DNA from: Sphingobium sp. JS3065
GTDB lineage: Bacteria > Pseudomonadota > Alphaproteobacteria > Sphingomonadales > Sphingomonadaceae
Assembly (NCBI RefSeq): GCF_026427355.1
Contig: NZ_CP102665.1
Coordinates: 310,001-374,000, forward strand
Length of the DNA stretch: 64,000 nt
Reading direction: 5' to 3'
Each line of letters opens with the position of its first letter. Position 1 is the stretch's first letter. The position numbers and the translations under genes were made by a program. A model generated the notes under the pieces. It was not told the DNA's origin, ran no database searches, and saw nothing but the letters and a program-made list of their open reading frames with translations. Of the stretch, positions 44,085 through 53,794 are shown in pieces.

Positions 44085-45761
44085 TCAGACGCCAGCGGGC
44101 GGAGACAGATTGCCCGAACCATCCTGGTCCGGCGTCCGGTCCTTCCAGCGGACCGAACCCAGCGGGCGATCGAGCTTGCGACGGACCAGGCGGGGCACCG
44201 GTCCCTTGTGATAGGCGGCGGCCTGACGCTCGGTCATGCGCTCCGCCTCGGTCGCGCGGGTGCGCTGGCGAAGGTAGTCAAGCCAAGTCGGGCAGTGGAA
44301 ACGCTCCGTCCATAGTTCTGGCTGCGCAATGTCGCGGGCGAGCGACCAGCCGTAGGCCCCGTTGCGCTGGCGGCTGAGCTGCACCTTCTGCATGACGGCG
44401 TAGAAGGAACGAGCGTCGGCCGGATCGACCTGATATTCGATTTCGATGATGATCGGGCCGCTTCGGGGCGTGAGCTTCAGGGTCACTTCCGGATCGGCAG
44501 GCAGTTCCTGCGCTTCGGCTGCCAAGACATCGCTCGCCGGCATGGGCAGCCAGTGGCCGAACAGAGGCAGCAGAGCCAGGGCGATGCCCGAACCTAGCAG
44601 CGCCGTTTCGACGCCCCACCCGGTCGCGACATGGCCCCAAAACCAGCTGCCGAAGGCGATGCCGCCCGCGATCGCGGCCTGAAACCCCGCCAGCGCCCTT
44701 CCCGCCACCCAGCGCGGGACGCGCAGCTGAATGCCGATGTTGAAGATCGTGATGCCTACCATCCACCCTGCCCCCGCGAGGATAAGGGCGAGGCCGGTCA
44801 GGATGCTGGAGTGGCTTAATGCAATGACGGAAATCGCCAAGCCCATGAGCATTGCGGCAAGGCGGATCGTCCATTCCGCGCTCAAGGTGCGGCGGACGAG
44901 GGCGATGTTCACCGCACCCGAAACAGCACCCATCCCGAACATGCCAAGCATGATGCCATAGATTTGCGCGCTGCCACCGAGCAGATCGCGGGCGACCAAG
45001 GGCATTAGCGCCGAAACCGACCCACCCGCAACGCCGGTCAGGAAAGTGCGGAACAGTACGATCCGGATCGTCGGGGAATGAAAAATGTAGCGCGCGCCCG
45101 AGATGATCGCGCCGCTCATGCTTTCGGGTGGCAGCCGTGGCGGCACTTCAACGCGCTGCCAGCGCGCAATAACGGCGAGGAGCGGCAGGTAGAGAATGGC
45201 GTTGGCGAAGAAGGCCCCCACCGCGCCCGCGACGGCAACGATGATGCCCCCGACGGCCGGCCCGAAACTGCGGGCAATGTTGAAGCTGATGCTGTTGAGG
45301 GCGACGGCCGACGCCAACGCCTCAGGCGGGACCTGTTCGCTGACAGAAGCCTGCCAGGCAGGACCGAAAAGGGCCATGCCGCTGCCAATCACGAACGTCA
45401 GCAAGAGCAGTAGCGCGGGAGAGACAAGGCCGAGCAGCGCGAGCGTGGATAGCAGGCTGGCCCCGCCAAGGGACAGGAGCAGCGCTGCGAGGATCACCTT
45501 GCGCCGGTCATACATATCCGCCGCCGCCCCAGCTGGGATGGCGATCAGCATCACAGGCAGCATCAGGGCCGTCTGCACCAGCGCGACCATTTGAGCGGAC
45601 GAGGCCATTTCGGTCATCGCCCATGCAGCGCCGACGCCTTGCACGAGGAGGCCGAAGTTGGACATTAGGCTGGCCAGCCAGATCGCCCGATAGACGGGAT
45701 ATCGCAGCGGGGCGACGATGCTGTCGTGGCCTGCTGCTGAAGTAGAAATCGCGCGGTTCAT
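44085..45761 (-). CDS. MFS transporter (EntS-like exporter family) with C-terminal antibiotic-monooxygenase-like domain
   Basis: 558 aa. About 11-12 membrane helices fill residues 15-410, with the MFS loop signature AAADMYDRRKVILAALLL between helices 2 and 3. Family features (GPAWQASVSEQVPPEALASA, FNIARSFGPAVGGIIV) match the MFS_3 group that includes enterobactin exporters. The C-terminal 130 residues (IIIEIEYQVDPADARSFYAV) form an extra soluble domain seen in this group. GGAG before ATG 45761 supports that start over 45773. Substrate unknown. Confidence 0.85.
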   Translation of the reverse strand: MNRAISTSAAGHDSIVAPLRYPVYRAIWLASLMSNFGLLVQGVGAAWAMTEMASSAQMVALVQTALMLPVMLIAIPAGAAADMYDRRKVILAALLLSLGGASLLSTLALLGLVSPALLLLLTFVIGSGMALFGPAWQASVSEQVPPEALASAVALNSISFNIARSFGPAVGGIIVAVAGAVGAFFANAILYLPLLAVIARWQRVEVPPRLPPESMSGAIISGARYIFHSPTIRIVLFRTFLTGVAGGSVSALMPLVARDLLGGSAQIYGIMLGMFGMGAVSGAVNIALVRRTLSAEWTIRLAAMLMGLAISVIALSHSSILTGLALILAGAGWMVGITIFNIGIQLRVPRWVAGRALAGFQAAIAGGIAFGSWFWGHVATGWGVETALLGSGIALALLPLFGHWLPMPASDVLAAEAQELPADPEVTLKLTPRSGPIIIEIEYQVDPADARSFYAVMQKVQLSRQRNGAYGWSLARDIAQPELWTERFHCPTWLDYLRQRTRATEAERMTERQAAAYHKGPVPRLVRRKLDRPLGSVRWKDRTPDQDGSGNLSPPAGV

Positions 45762-46549
45762 CCACGTCTCCATGCGACAGCTGCGGTCTATATGCAAACT
45801 GTGCCATGTGAGGAACCGTCGCTTTGCAAGGGCGCGGGAGTGGTCAAAGGCGGCAGGAGATCGTTGTTCTAGATCGAAGCCATCGGACAGTAAAAGCAAT
45901 CCTCCCCTTCGATCTCTTCATTGGCACAGCCAGCATAGAGTCGTCCGTCAGGGCTAGGGCATGGGCAGTGCGGCGCGCAACGCAGCGATGGAAGAGCGGT
46001 TCGATTGCATCAAACTGTCGGTGCCGGAGGCCGACGTCCCGCTGAGCGGCCTCGGCCGCGAACCGGCCTGGGCGCTGGCCACTGGTTCGCATCGGAGGAT
46101 CATTCGTTCCGAGTTCCTGCTGTCCTCCACCTATTTGCGCGCGCCACAGACGGGACAGACAATCCGGGCGCGGCCAGTGTTGAGGGCCGATTTCGGATAG
46201 CCGACCGTCTGGACCTGAGCATCGAAACTTGGCCCCTGAACGGCAAAGAAGGGTCGGCTGTGGGAAGGTAGGATTGGGCCACTATCGCTATAGCGGAATG
46301 GTCCAGAGTGGCATCGCGGAACGCCATTCTCTTTTCGCTCGGGATACCGATCGACGAGTTGCGCTGTATGCGGCCTCATCAGTAGAGTGATGCGCTGCCC
46401 CGCTGCCGGGTATGTAGGAGGTAGTTGGCGCCGCACCGGCAAGCTGGTGACGAACTTGGCAAATCCACCACCGGCGCCCTTAACGCAAAATCGGGCTCGG
46501 GTCTGGGCTGGAGTGGCCGCGGCTAGGCGCAGCAGGAAGCCGACGCGCC
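45762..46549. other. Gene-free region with repeat debris
   Basis: 788 nt upstream of the exporter with no supported gene on either strand. It holds 53-nt repeat copy 2 at 46204-46256. Short frames such as 45961-46200 run into the repeat and have no ribosome site. The region appears to be decayed intergenic material. Confidence 0.5.
46204..46256 (+). repeat. 53-nt dispersed repeat, copy 2
   Basis: ACCGTCTGGACCTGAGC at the start, CGAAACTTGG in the middle, CTGAACGGC and GGGTCG at the end. Same orientation as copies 1, 3 and 4. Confidence 0.65.
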
Positions 46550-47682
46550 CTACCGCGTCCAGGTCCGGCTGATCGCATATTCGCTTTCAATCGGATCGCC
46601 CTTCTCATCGCTGCCCGGCACGAATTTCGCCCGTCGCGTCCACCCCGCGCAGCTGGCTGCGTCTAGTTCGGCAAAGCCGCTAGAAGCGGTAATGGTGCAG
46701 CCGCTCACCTTGCCGTGCGGGTCGATCCGCAGGGTCGCGGCTACCGTGCCTGTCGCTTGGGTGCGATAGCCGCTGACCGGATAATCGACCAGCGAGAGCC
46801 AGCTCTTTTCATCGCCCAGCGGGCGGGGCTTTTGCAACGGCGAGAAGGCACCGATCCTGCAGGACCAAACTTCCTTGCCGGTCCCGTCCAGGATGATGAG
46901 TTGCTCGGGTCGTGCGTGTACGGTGATCGTCTGGGTGGCGATGTCATATGGATTGTCAAGGCTGGGTTCGCCGGGGCTTACTTCCTCACTGACATAGGGG
47001 GAAATGAGTCTGGCAATGAAGGCGATCTTGCCGCCGGCCTTGAGGGCCGGCGCACCTGCGATGGGCTGGGGCACGGCGAACTTGTAGCCATAGTCTCCCG
47101 ATACACAGCCCATGAGATTGGTGGGCATTTCGAGCGCGACATCATATTCGAATTCCGCCGACGACTTGACCGTCACTGGAATGCCCATGCGCGTCTTAGT
47201 GCGGTAGCTGCCCGGCGGTTTTACATCGCGCCAAACATTATGGTTTTTGTAGAAACTGCCTTCGAACAGTTGTTCGTCCGCCTTGTAGGCAAAGGGCACA
47301 TCTTCATTGTCATTGAGGGACTCGCAAAACAGTATCGGTTCACCGCCCAGCAGGGTCTGCAGCCGATCGGATCTTTCGGAGAACTGCGCGCTGGTTTCGA
47401 ACTCGTTCTTCGCCGACGTGAGCAGCTCGCGGTTCATGTTAAGCGCGATCGCCAGATTCTTGAAACTCGCCTGGCGGCAGGCAGTACCGATTAGCGTGGC
47501 TGGCGTGTAGCGGTTGAGCAAAGATGTCCTGCGAGCACCTGCGAGGGCGACAAAGGTTTGGGGGCAGGCGTGGCCGCCCGTTGCTTTGCCGCAGGTCGGC
47601 GCATCGGCGCGCCCTGCGCCGTCGTCGCTGCGATCATCATGGCAAGCGCGCCTGATAAGAGCGCCAAGCGTCCGGTCTTCAT
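46550..47682 (-). pseudogene. Frameshifted secreted protein with TonB-type C-terminal domain
   Basis: The first part (47682 to about 47520) encodes a signal peptide, MKTGRLALLSGALAMMIAAT, and a Pro/Ala-rich start reaching SPSQVLAGHL. It then leaves frame. From about 47521 another frame continues LNRYTPATLIGTACRQ and runs 320 residues to a TonB_C-like end (GTVAATLRIDPHGKVSGC, then RRAKFVPGSDEKG). Adding one base near 47521-47526 would join the two. Either an inactivated gene or a sequence error. The intact protein would be a periplasmic protein of unknown role. Confidence 0.6.
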
Positions 47683-47880
47683 AGCTCTATTCCCCGTTCG
47701 CCATCTTCACGCCCCCCGTAACGATGATCGCTCTCGATAGAACAGGCTGATGGCGGGGGGCAATGGCATAGTTCGCGATCGCAGCCCTCGGGGCCGGGCC
47801 CCAGGCGGTCCTCCCTTACTCGTGTAGTGTCTGCCGGGCTTGCGATCCGGGTGGGCGAGGCGGTACGATGCGCCGACGGC

Positions 47881-48978
47881 CTAGTCACCTGAATCCGAAG
47901 TTCGGCTCATTGTTTTTTGGCAGAAGCGTCTGACCGAGGCGAGGATATCGTCGGCGGATTTGACCCATTTGTAGGGCTTGGGTTTTTCGTTGTGAGCGGC
48001 GATGAAGGCGGCGATATCGGCTTCGAGTTCGGCCGTTGAGCGGTGGACGGCTCGCTGCAATTGCTTGCGCGTCAACTCGGCGAACCAGCGTTCGACCTGA
48101 TTGATCCACGATGCTGACGTCGGCGTGAAGTGCACGTGCCAGTGCGGACGACGGGCGAGCCAGGCCTTGATCCGGGGCGTCTTGTGGGTGGCGTAGTTGT
48201 CCATCACAAGGTGGACCTCGGGGCCTTTGGGCATTGCCGCATCGATCTGCTTGAGAAAATCGAGGAACTCTGTCGCGCGATGCCGCTTGTAGCATTTTCC
48301 GATCACGGCGCCCGTGGCAATGTCGAGCGCGGCGAACAGCGATGTCGTGCCGTTGCGGACGTAGGTATGGGTGCGTCGCTCGGGTATGCCGGGCGCCATC
48401 GGCAATACCGGCTGTTCGCGATCGAGTGCCTGGATTTGCGATTTCTCGTCCACGCATAGCACCACCGCACGGTTCGGAGGTGACAGGTACAGCCCGACGA
48501 TGTCCTGCACCTTGTCGACGAACAGTGGATCACTCGACAGTTTGAACGTCTCCGAGCGGTGCGGCTGCAGGCCGAATGCGACCCAGATACGGCGGATCGT
48601 CGTGTGCGACAGACCAGCCTCCGCCGCCATCGAACGGATCGACCAATGCGTAGCATCCTTGGGCGTGGTGTTCAGCGTGCGCTCGATTACTTGCGCGACT
48701 TGCGCATCGCTCACCGTGCGCGGCCGACCCGCCCGATACTCGTCGGTCAGCCCTTCAACGCCGGCTTGCGCAAAACGACGACGCCACTTGCCGACCGTGT
48801 GCTCGTGAACCCCAAGCCGCTCGGCAACCTCCTTGCTCTGCAGCCCGTCCGCGCAAAGCAGGACCATCCGGCAGCGGTCCGATAACGAGCGAGGTGCCTT
48901 GTGACGCCGCACCTGCGATTCCAGAAACGTGCGTTCAGCGGCACTCAATGCCAACACGTCCGCCTGACGACCAACCAT
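47881..48978 (-). CDS. IS630-family transposase
   Basis: 365 aa. N-terminal helix-turn-helix domains ([21 protein letters not shown] and [16 protein letters not shown]) precede the DDE domain: [35 protein letters not shown] and [17 protein letters not shown] (D, D, E). It appears intact. The last codon reads through the element end, so the TAG stop is made by the target-site TA and the next host base. Confidence 0.93.
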   Translation of the reverse strand: MVGRQADVLALSAAERTFLESQVRRHKAPRSLSDRCRMVLLCADGLQSKEVAERLGVHEHTVGKWRRRFAQAGVEGLTDEYRAGRPRTVSDAQVAQVIERTLNTTPKDATHWSIRSMAAEAGLSHTTIRRIWVAFGLQPHRSETFKLSSDPLFVDKVQDIVGLYLSPPNRAVVLCVDEKSQIQALDREQPVLPMAPGIPERRTHTYVRNGTTSLFAALDIATGAVIGKCYKRHRATEFLDFLKQIDAAMPKGPEVHLVMDNYATHKTPRIKAWLARRPHWHVHFTPTSASWINQVERWFAELTRKQLQRAVHRSTAELEADIAAFIAAHNEKPKPYKWVKSADDILASVRRFCQKTMSRTSDSGD

Positions 48979-49039
48979 CCATGCCTCCTGCCACCACCAA
49001 GAAGCATATACAATGTAACTTATTTCAGTTCCAGGTGAC
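47884..49039 (-). mobile_element. IS630-family insertion sequence
   Basis: 1156 bp bounded by inverted ends GTCACCTG (47884) and CAGGTGAC (to 49039), each flanked by TA. Reading outward, both sides show CTAG, the target preferred by IS630 elements. The TA at 47882-47883 and at 49040-49041 is the 2-bp duplication. It contains one intact transposase on the minus strand. Confidence 0.85.
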
Positions 49040-49112
49040 TAGCTGTCCAGGCCACACCGTGAACCGCCGCGAGTTTACCGGAGGCTTATAATCTTAACAG
49101 TTCAGCAAGCCA

Positions 49113-49165
49113 ACCGTCAGCTTGTCGGGATTAAAAATCGGCGGCTAAACGGCCGGGATGTGTCG
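49113..49165 (+). repeat. 53-nt dispersed repeat, copy 3
   Basis: ACCGTCAGCTTGTCGGG at the start, TAAACGGCCGGGATGTGTCG at the end. It is the most diverged copy in the middle and lies 71 nt beyond the IS630 right flank. Confidence 0.55.
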
Positions 49166-49170
49166 CGGTA

Positions 49171-49470
49171 TTATTCGCAGCCGATCCCGTCGCCATCTCG
49201 ATCCAGGTGACGCCCATATCCCGGATCGCCCGCGCGAACCGGCGCAGCTCCAGCGGCCCGGGCAGCGGCACAGTTGCGGAATGCGCCGCCTCCCGCGCTT
49301 GATAAAGCTTGGCGCGGTGGTTGTGACGGGACGTGCCGATGGCAATGATAGCCGCCCGTACGCCTATCGTTGTGGCAACCCTCAGCGTTCAGTCCGCCTG
49401 GATGGCCGTGAACTGAAAATGAGGCTGCCAACACCAAGGCTAGGCCTGAGGCGGTCAACCTTCGCACCAT
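49171..49470 (-). CDS. Secreted His-rich protein with Excalibur-type calcium-binding end
   Basis: 99 aa from ATG 49470 (GAGGTG 7 nt upstream). A signal peptide precedes HPGGLNAEGCHNDRRTGGYHCH, a His/Cys motif common in small secreted proteins. The C-terminus FRNCAAARAAGAAPVRAGDP then DRDGDGIGCE is an Excalibur calcium-binding motif. Probably an envelope or extracellular protein; no enzymatic function visible. Confidence 0.8.
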   Translation of the reverse strand: MVRRLTASGLALVLAASFSVHGHPGGLNAEGCHNDRRTGGYHCHRHVPSQPPRQALSSAGGGAFRNCAAARAAGAAPVRAGDPGYGRHLDRDGDGIGCE

Positions 49471-49512
49471 TTTGCTCACCTCGATCCGATCAAGCATGTC
49501 GTTTCAAAGGAT

Positions 49513-50094
49513 TCAGAGCTTCAGTGTCGCGGCTAGCTTTCGGAATTTCTCGACATCCTTATCGAAGAAATAAAGGGCGGGAGCTTCGTAGATCACTAGG
49601 AAAAGTTGGCCGTTGACCATTGCGCCGATGCCTTCGCCCTTGCGCTGAACCTCGTCATCGGCGCGTGAAAAGGCATAGGTGAAGCGAATTCCCTTATTTC
49701 CATCAAGAAGTGCCGGCTCTTGGGTGTCGATCTGCATCTGGTTGACCGAGAACTGGCTGCGATAGGTCGATTCCAACAACGCTGGAATGTCCGTGATCAG
49801 CATATTGCCCGCGACCTTGGGCAACGGACGGTTCTTCCGATCAATCTCGCGCAGCAACGGCTCGCCTACTGGGATGCCGCCAAAAAATGAGACTTTGTTC
49901 AGCGAATCGCCGTCCAGCGTCCACAACTCGACGTTCTTGCCGTCCTTGCGGCTCAGCCGATTCCATTCGCCATCCGGGGTCGCTGACAATCGGGATTTAG
50001 CGATGCCTGCCTTTAGGCCGGGGGCAATAAGGGAGTTGGCGATTGCCGGCGACGCGATGAGGCTGAAAATGGCCGCGATGATTACAGTGCGCAT
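49513..50094 (-). CDS. Secreted hypothetical protein
   Basis: 193 aa from ATG 50094 (AAGGAA 8 nt upstream). The N-terminus is a signal peptide (RTVIIAAIFSLIASPAIA). The mature part has EWNRLSRKDGKNVELWTLD and a hydrophobic GQLFLVIYEAPALYFF near the end. No family recognised. It follows the M48 peptidase gene by 12 nt on the same strand, with a third secreted protein before that, so the three probably form an operon. Confidence 0.7.
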   Translation of the reverse strand: MRTVIIAAIFSLIASPAIANSLIAPGLKAGIAKSRLSATPDGEWNRLSRKDGKNVELWTLDGDSLNKVSFFGGIPVGEPLLREIDRKNRPLPKVAGNMLITDIPALLESTYRSQFSVNQMQIDTQEPALLDGNKGIRFTYAFSRADDEVQRKGEGIGAMVNGQLFLVIYEAPALYFFDKDVEKFRKLAATLKL

Positions 50095-50106
50095 GATCAA
50101 AATTCC

Positions 50107-51282
50107 TTAGTTCGCCATGAGGGCTTGGATCGCCTTGGCATCCGATGCCTCTGGACGGGCGGTAAGATAGGCAGATAGCGCAGCGCGTGCCTCGTCGGTC
50201 TGGCCGTTTCGCATCAGTGAGAGGCCAAGATTGCGGTCGAGTTCGGGTTCGGCATAACCGGCCTCCTTGGCTTGGCGATAAAATTGGCTCGCCAGTTGCA
50301 GGTCTCGCGGATTTGCGCGCGCCCGATATAATTCCGCTCGGGCAAAGAGGAGGTCACCTGTCCAGCCGGTTCGTTGAGCAAGATTGTCGAGGATATACTG
50401 GCTACCGCCGAAATCATTGAGTTTGGTTTGAGCGGCCAGGAAGCGCGGAAGATAGGGTTTTACCGCCTCGTTGAATTCCTTCGCCCTTGCGTCGCCGCCG
50501 GGAGGTAGCTTTGCCGCTTCAGCGGCAAGATAGGTGGCCCGTTGGAGCGATGCGGGATGTGTGTCGAAGAATCCCGCGGAATATTTCACCTTCGCCTTTT
50601 GATTGCGTCCGGCTGACGTTGCATCCGCTTCGGCCATTAGCGATCTCCACACTTCTGCTGCGGCCGCTGAAGGATAGCCAGACTGCGCAAGATATTTCAG
50701 TCCGAGGAGATCGGCTTCCGTTTCTTGCGCGCGGTTGAACTGATACATCGACCCAAGCAGCGTCAGATTTGTATCGCCGATCGGCGTATTGCTGATGCCG
50801 CCCAATACCGTGATCCACGCCATCGCATCACCGGTGCCTCGCCGGTTCTTGAAGCCGTTAAGGCCATGGCGCAGTTCGAAATGAGCAAATTCATGACCAA
50901 GAACGGCAGCCAGCTCTGCTTCGCTCCGTGATCTTAGCAGTAGGCCGGATTGCACCTGCATGGCGCCGTTAGCCATCATCGAAGCGTTAAAATCAGGAAC
51001 TTCCATCGCGTATATGCGAATGCCCTTGCATCGATCCGAGCCGACTTCACGGCAGAGGACATCCAGCAGATAAGCCTCCAGCTTGCCTTCTCGAATCCGG
51101 AGCGGGCTGTCCCGCAGCTGCCTTTCGATCTCATCTGCCTGCATCCACTGGCCACGCTCGTCGACCGTGGTCGGTTCATAAGCCGGTGTATAAGGCGGAA
51201 GTGCAAACTTTTCTGCTGCTTGGGCCGGCGATACCGCGCAAAGACCGGCCAATAATGCGACCGCTGAAAGGATCCGCTTCAT
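50107..51282 (-). CDS. Periplasmic M48-family zinc metallopeptidase with TPR-like repeats
   Basis: 391 aa. The signal peptide is MKRILSAVALLAGLCAVSPAQA. The active site is AAVLGHEFAHFELRHG (HExxH), with the third ligand in RAQETEADLLGLKYL. The C-terminal half has TPR-like helical repeats (AQTDEARAALSAYLTARPEA pattern). BepA-type relatives maintain outer-membrane protein quality. The ATG lies 1 nt after the upstream stop, so the genes are coupled. Confidence 0.85.
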   Translation of the reverse strand: MKRILSAVALLAGLCAVSPAQAAEKFALPPYTPAYEPTTVDERGQWMQADEIERQLRDSPLRIREGKLEAYLLDVLCREVGSDRCKGIRIYAMEVPDFNASMMANGAMQVQSGLLLRSRSEAELAAVLGHEFAHFELRHGLNGFKNRRGTGDAMAWITVLGGISNTPIGDTNLTLLGSMYQFNRAQETEADLLGLKYLAQSGYPSAAAAEVWRSLMAEADATSAGRNQKAKVKYSAGFFDTHPASLQRATYLAAEAAKLPPGGDARAKEFNEAVKPYLPRFLAAQTKLNDFGGSQYILDNLAQRTGWTGDLLFARAELYRARANPRDLQLASQFYRQAKEAGYAEPELDRNLGLSLMRNGQTDEARAALSAYLTARPEASDAKAIQALMAN

Positions 51283-51283
51283 G

Positions 51284-52027
51284 TCACTGTCCCGCAAGGG
51301 CAACTTCGGCCGGTTTGCCTGGGAACCCTTCGAGCAGCTGCTTCACCCGCTTTTGCGCCCCTTCGGCTGTTCGAACGTCGCCGCCCATTTGACGGTCCGC
51401 GTTAAGCCACACAAGTTGACCTGTCTTCAGATCTACAAGTCCAGCGTGCCCCACATGAACACCAGACGTTACCCCCACGCCCCCGAGCATTCCGACGATC
51501 TGCAGCACTTTTCGGCCGGTAGACCCATATTCATCATGGGTGGAGATGAAGAGCGCATAATCTGCGCCCTCAAGCGATTTCAATGACGCGATCCCCGGAC
51601 CGATTGCCCATTCAAAGCCTTTATCACGCTTCTTGGTGGGAAGCCGATTTCCTGGAAAGAACTGATATTCGATCACAGAGTCAGCGACAGCGCTGAACAG
51701 GTGCGAATATTGAGTGACGATTGGCCCTTCGCCGCTGGCGGCTTCGGAATAGGCCACTACCTGATTACCGAGCTGAGATTGAGCCTGAGCCAGCGCAGCG
51801 GCGATATTCTCGCGAGCCTGGTTCGTCCAGTCAGCGTTGGGTTCGTACATGCCGCCCGTCGACTGCTCGCCCGCACCAATAACGGGGCGCATGAGGACGA
51901 TCCTCGCAGTGCCGGGCTTCAACGAGAAGCCTTCCTTATTGCCGGTTTTCTCTTGTCCGAGCGCCGCCGATGAAGCGCAAAGCGCAAGCGCGAGCAAAGT
52001 TGCCCGCGCGCAATGATTGAGTCGCAC
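51284..52027 (-). CDS. Secreted hypothetical protein upstream of M48 peptidase
   Basis: About 247 aa. A signal peptide (RATLLALALCASSAALG) precedes a mature part with TARIVLMRPVIGAGEQSTGG and GADYALFISTHDEYGSTGRK. GTG 52027 has AGGGGG 5 nt upstream; GTG 52033 is the alternative. No family recognised. It is first in the operon with the M48 peptidase, a probable partner in envelope maintenance. Confidence 0.65.
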   Translation of the reverse strand: MRLNHCARATLLALALCASSAALGQEKTGNKEGFSLKPGTARIVLMRPVIGAGEQSTGGMYEPNADWTNQARENIAAALAQAQSQLGNQVVAYSEAASGEGPIVTQYSHLFSAVADSVIEYQFFPGNRLPTKKRDKGFEWAIGPGIASLKSLEGADYALFISTHDEYGSTGRKVLQIVGMLGGVGVTSGVHVGHAGLVDLKTGQLVWLNADRQMGGDVRTAEGAQKRVKQLLEGFPGKPAEVALAGQ

Positions 52028-52254
52028 TAACACCCCCTGTAATACCCCAGCCCTTCCTAACTAACTGATGTACGCAGGTAAATACTGCTGAATCCTAAAC
52101 ATGCGAAATGCGCTTATGATCACGCCAGAAATCGAGATAATAAGCCAAAGCTTGGGTTTCCGCCCAGGATTTCATAAGCTTTCTCCTGTCGATAGCTTGC
52201 AATGCGCTCATCCTTGGTGAATTTGTTGAAGCTGCCGAATTTGAGGGGGAATAT

Positions 52255-53745
52255 ATGAGCGCTCCGATTGGAAGCACGAGTGACGCGGCCTCAAATGAGA
52301 CCAGACCGAGCGGCCGCAATATCGTCATCTTCTCCGATGGCACCGGCCAGGATGGCAGCGTCCGCGCTGACCAACGGCTTAGCAACATTTACAAGATGTA
52401 TCGCGCCGCGCGCGTGGGGTCGGATAACAGCATTAATCCAACCGAGCAGGTAGTTTTTTACGACCCGGGTCTGGGAACGGAGACGAGCGCCGTTGGGGTG
52501 ACCGGCATGCGAAGGACGATCACGAAGCTCATTTCGTCGGTCACGGGGCGTGGCATCACCACCAACATTGCCGACTGTTATGAATTCATCATCAATCATT
52601 ATCGGCCCGGGGATCGCATCTGGCTGTTTGGTTTCAGCCGGGGTGCGTACACCGTTCGCTGCATCGCCAATGTGCTGATGCTCTGTGGCGTGCCGACACG
52701 AACACCCACTGGGTCGCTTCCACGATTCCGAAAACAAATCCGGGAAATTGCCGACAAAGCAGTTTTGCGGGTTTATGAGCATGGTGCCGGCCATCCGCGC
52801 GCGAAATATGAGGAGGAACGACTGGAACTGGCGCGCCGCTTCCGCCGGGATTTCGGTGCAGGTAGTGAAGATGAAGCAAACGCCGCACCCTATTTCATTG
52901 GCGCCTTTGACACGGTCGCTTCGCTCGGAGCGAAGGGGCCGCTTCGGATTTTCCTGGCTATGCTACTGGTATCGCTGATTGCGGTATTGGCCGGTGCTGC
53001 TGCCAGTGCGATTCACTGGCTGTTCGACGCAAACTGGGTTACCTCATTCGCTGCGAGCGCACTGTTGATCGGAACCTATTCGCTGGTGTCCCATCTTCGC
53101 ACTGCGCTCAAGTTCGTGTGGCCGCCAATGCCGGGAAGGCGGTGGCCGCGCTTTCATATTGCTCAATGGAGCGGAAAGAATTTCGACAGATTGTTGAGCA
53201 AGTCGGTCATCTATGCGCGCCATGCTATTTCTATTGACGAGAACCGCGCTGACTTTCCGAGGCTGAAATGGGGGTGGGGCACTTCGGTAGCGGCGCCTGA
53301 GGAAATCGATGGTGAGGCCAAGCCGTTCGTTCAACTCTGGTTTGCAGGCAACCACTCCGACATTGGGGGCAGCTACCCCGAAGCTGAGTCACGGCTTTCC
53401 GATATCGCCCTGCAGTGGATGACCGAAGAGGCTAGGTCGGTGCCATTTCCGCTTCTCCTCAACGATCGGCGACTCCAGCTATACCCGTCACCTGCTGGCG
53501 TGCAGCATGATGAGATCGCAGGCATGGCGGATACGATAAGCGGCAGGACGCCAGCCTTTTTGCGATGGCTGACCAAGGGCTGGACCTGGCCGGTCAGGCA
53601 ACGAGATCCAGCGGATAACGCGACCCTCCACCCTTCGGTTGCTCAGCGCTTCGCTATGGAAACCGTGCCGAGCCAAGGCGCGGATGAACCCTATCGCCCC
53701 GAAGCGCTTCGAAATCACGAGCTTTTCAAGCACCTATATTCCTGA
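52255..53745 (+). CDS. DUF2235 alpha/beta-hydrolase (Tle1-type phospholipase domain)
   Basis: 496 aa. NIVIFSDGTGQDG begins the DUF2235 domain, and the nucleophile elbow is IWLFGFSRGAYTVRCI (GxSxG). Two membrane segments lie near 240-290 (FLAMLLVSLIAVLAGAAASA and SFAASALLIGTYSLV), and the acid/His region reads FAGNHSDIGGSYPE. DUF2235 occurs in type VI lipase effectors, but no type VI genes are near, so a housekeeping or defence lipase is also possible. The SH3-MBL gene follows 49 nt later. Confidence 0.85.
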   Translation: MSAPIGSTSDAASNETRPSGRNIVIFSDGTGQDGSVRADQRLSNIYKMYRAARVGSDNSINPTEQVVFYDPGLGTETSAVGVTGMRRTITKLISSVTGRGITTNIADCYEFIINHYRPGDRIWLFGFSRGAYTVRCIANVLMLCGVPTRTPTGSLPRFRKQIREIADKAVLRVYEHGAGHPRAKYEEERLELARRFRRDFGAGSEDEANAAPYFIGAFDTVASLGAKGPLRIFLAMLLVSLIAVLAGAAASAIHWLFDANWVTSFAASALLIGTYSLVSHLRTALKFVWPPMPGRRWPRFHIAQWSGKNFDRLLSKSVIYARHAISIDENRADFPRLKWGWGTSVAAPEEIDGEAKPFVQLWFAGNHSDIGGSYPEAESRLSDIALQWMTEEARSVPFPLLLNDRRLQLYPSPAGVQHDEIAGMADTISGRTPAFLRWLTKGWTWPVRQRDPADNATLHPSVAQRFAMETVPSQGADEPYRPEALRNHELFKHLYS

Positions 53746-53794
53746 GGTCAGTAAGCGTGTGGATGTTGACGCGGATGTTCCGGAGAGGATCACA

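Noticed and set aside
52255..53745. Type VI secretion effector cluster around the DUF2235 gene
   Set aside because: No VgrG, Hcp, PAAR or immunity-like gene is visible nearby, so effector status is not claimed.
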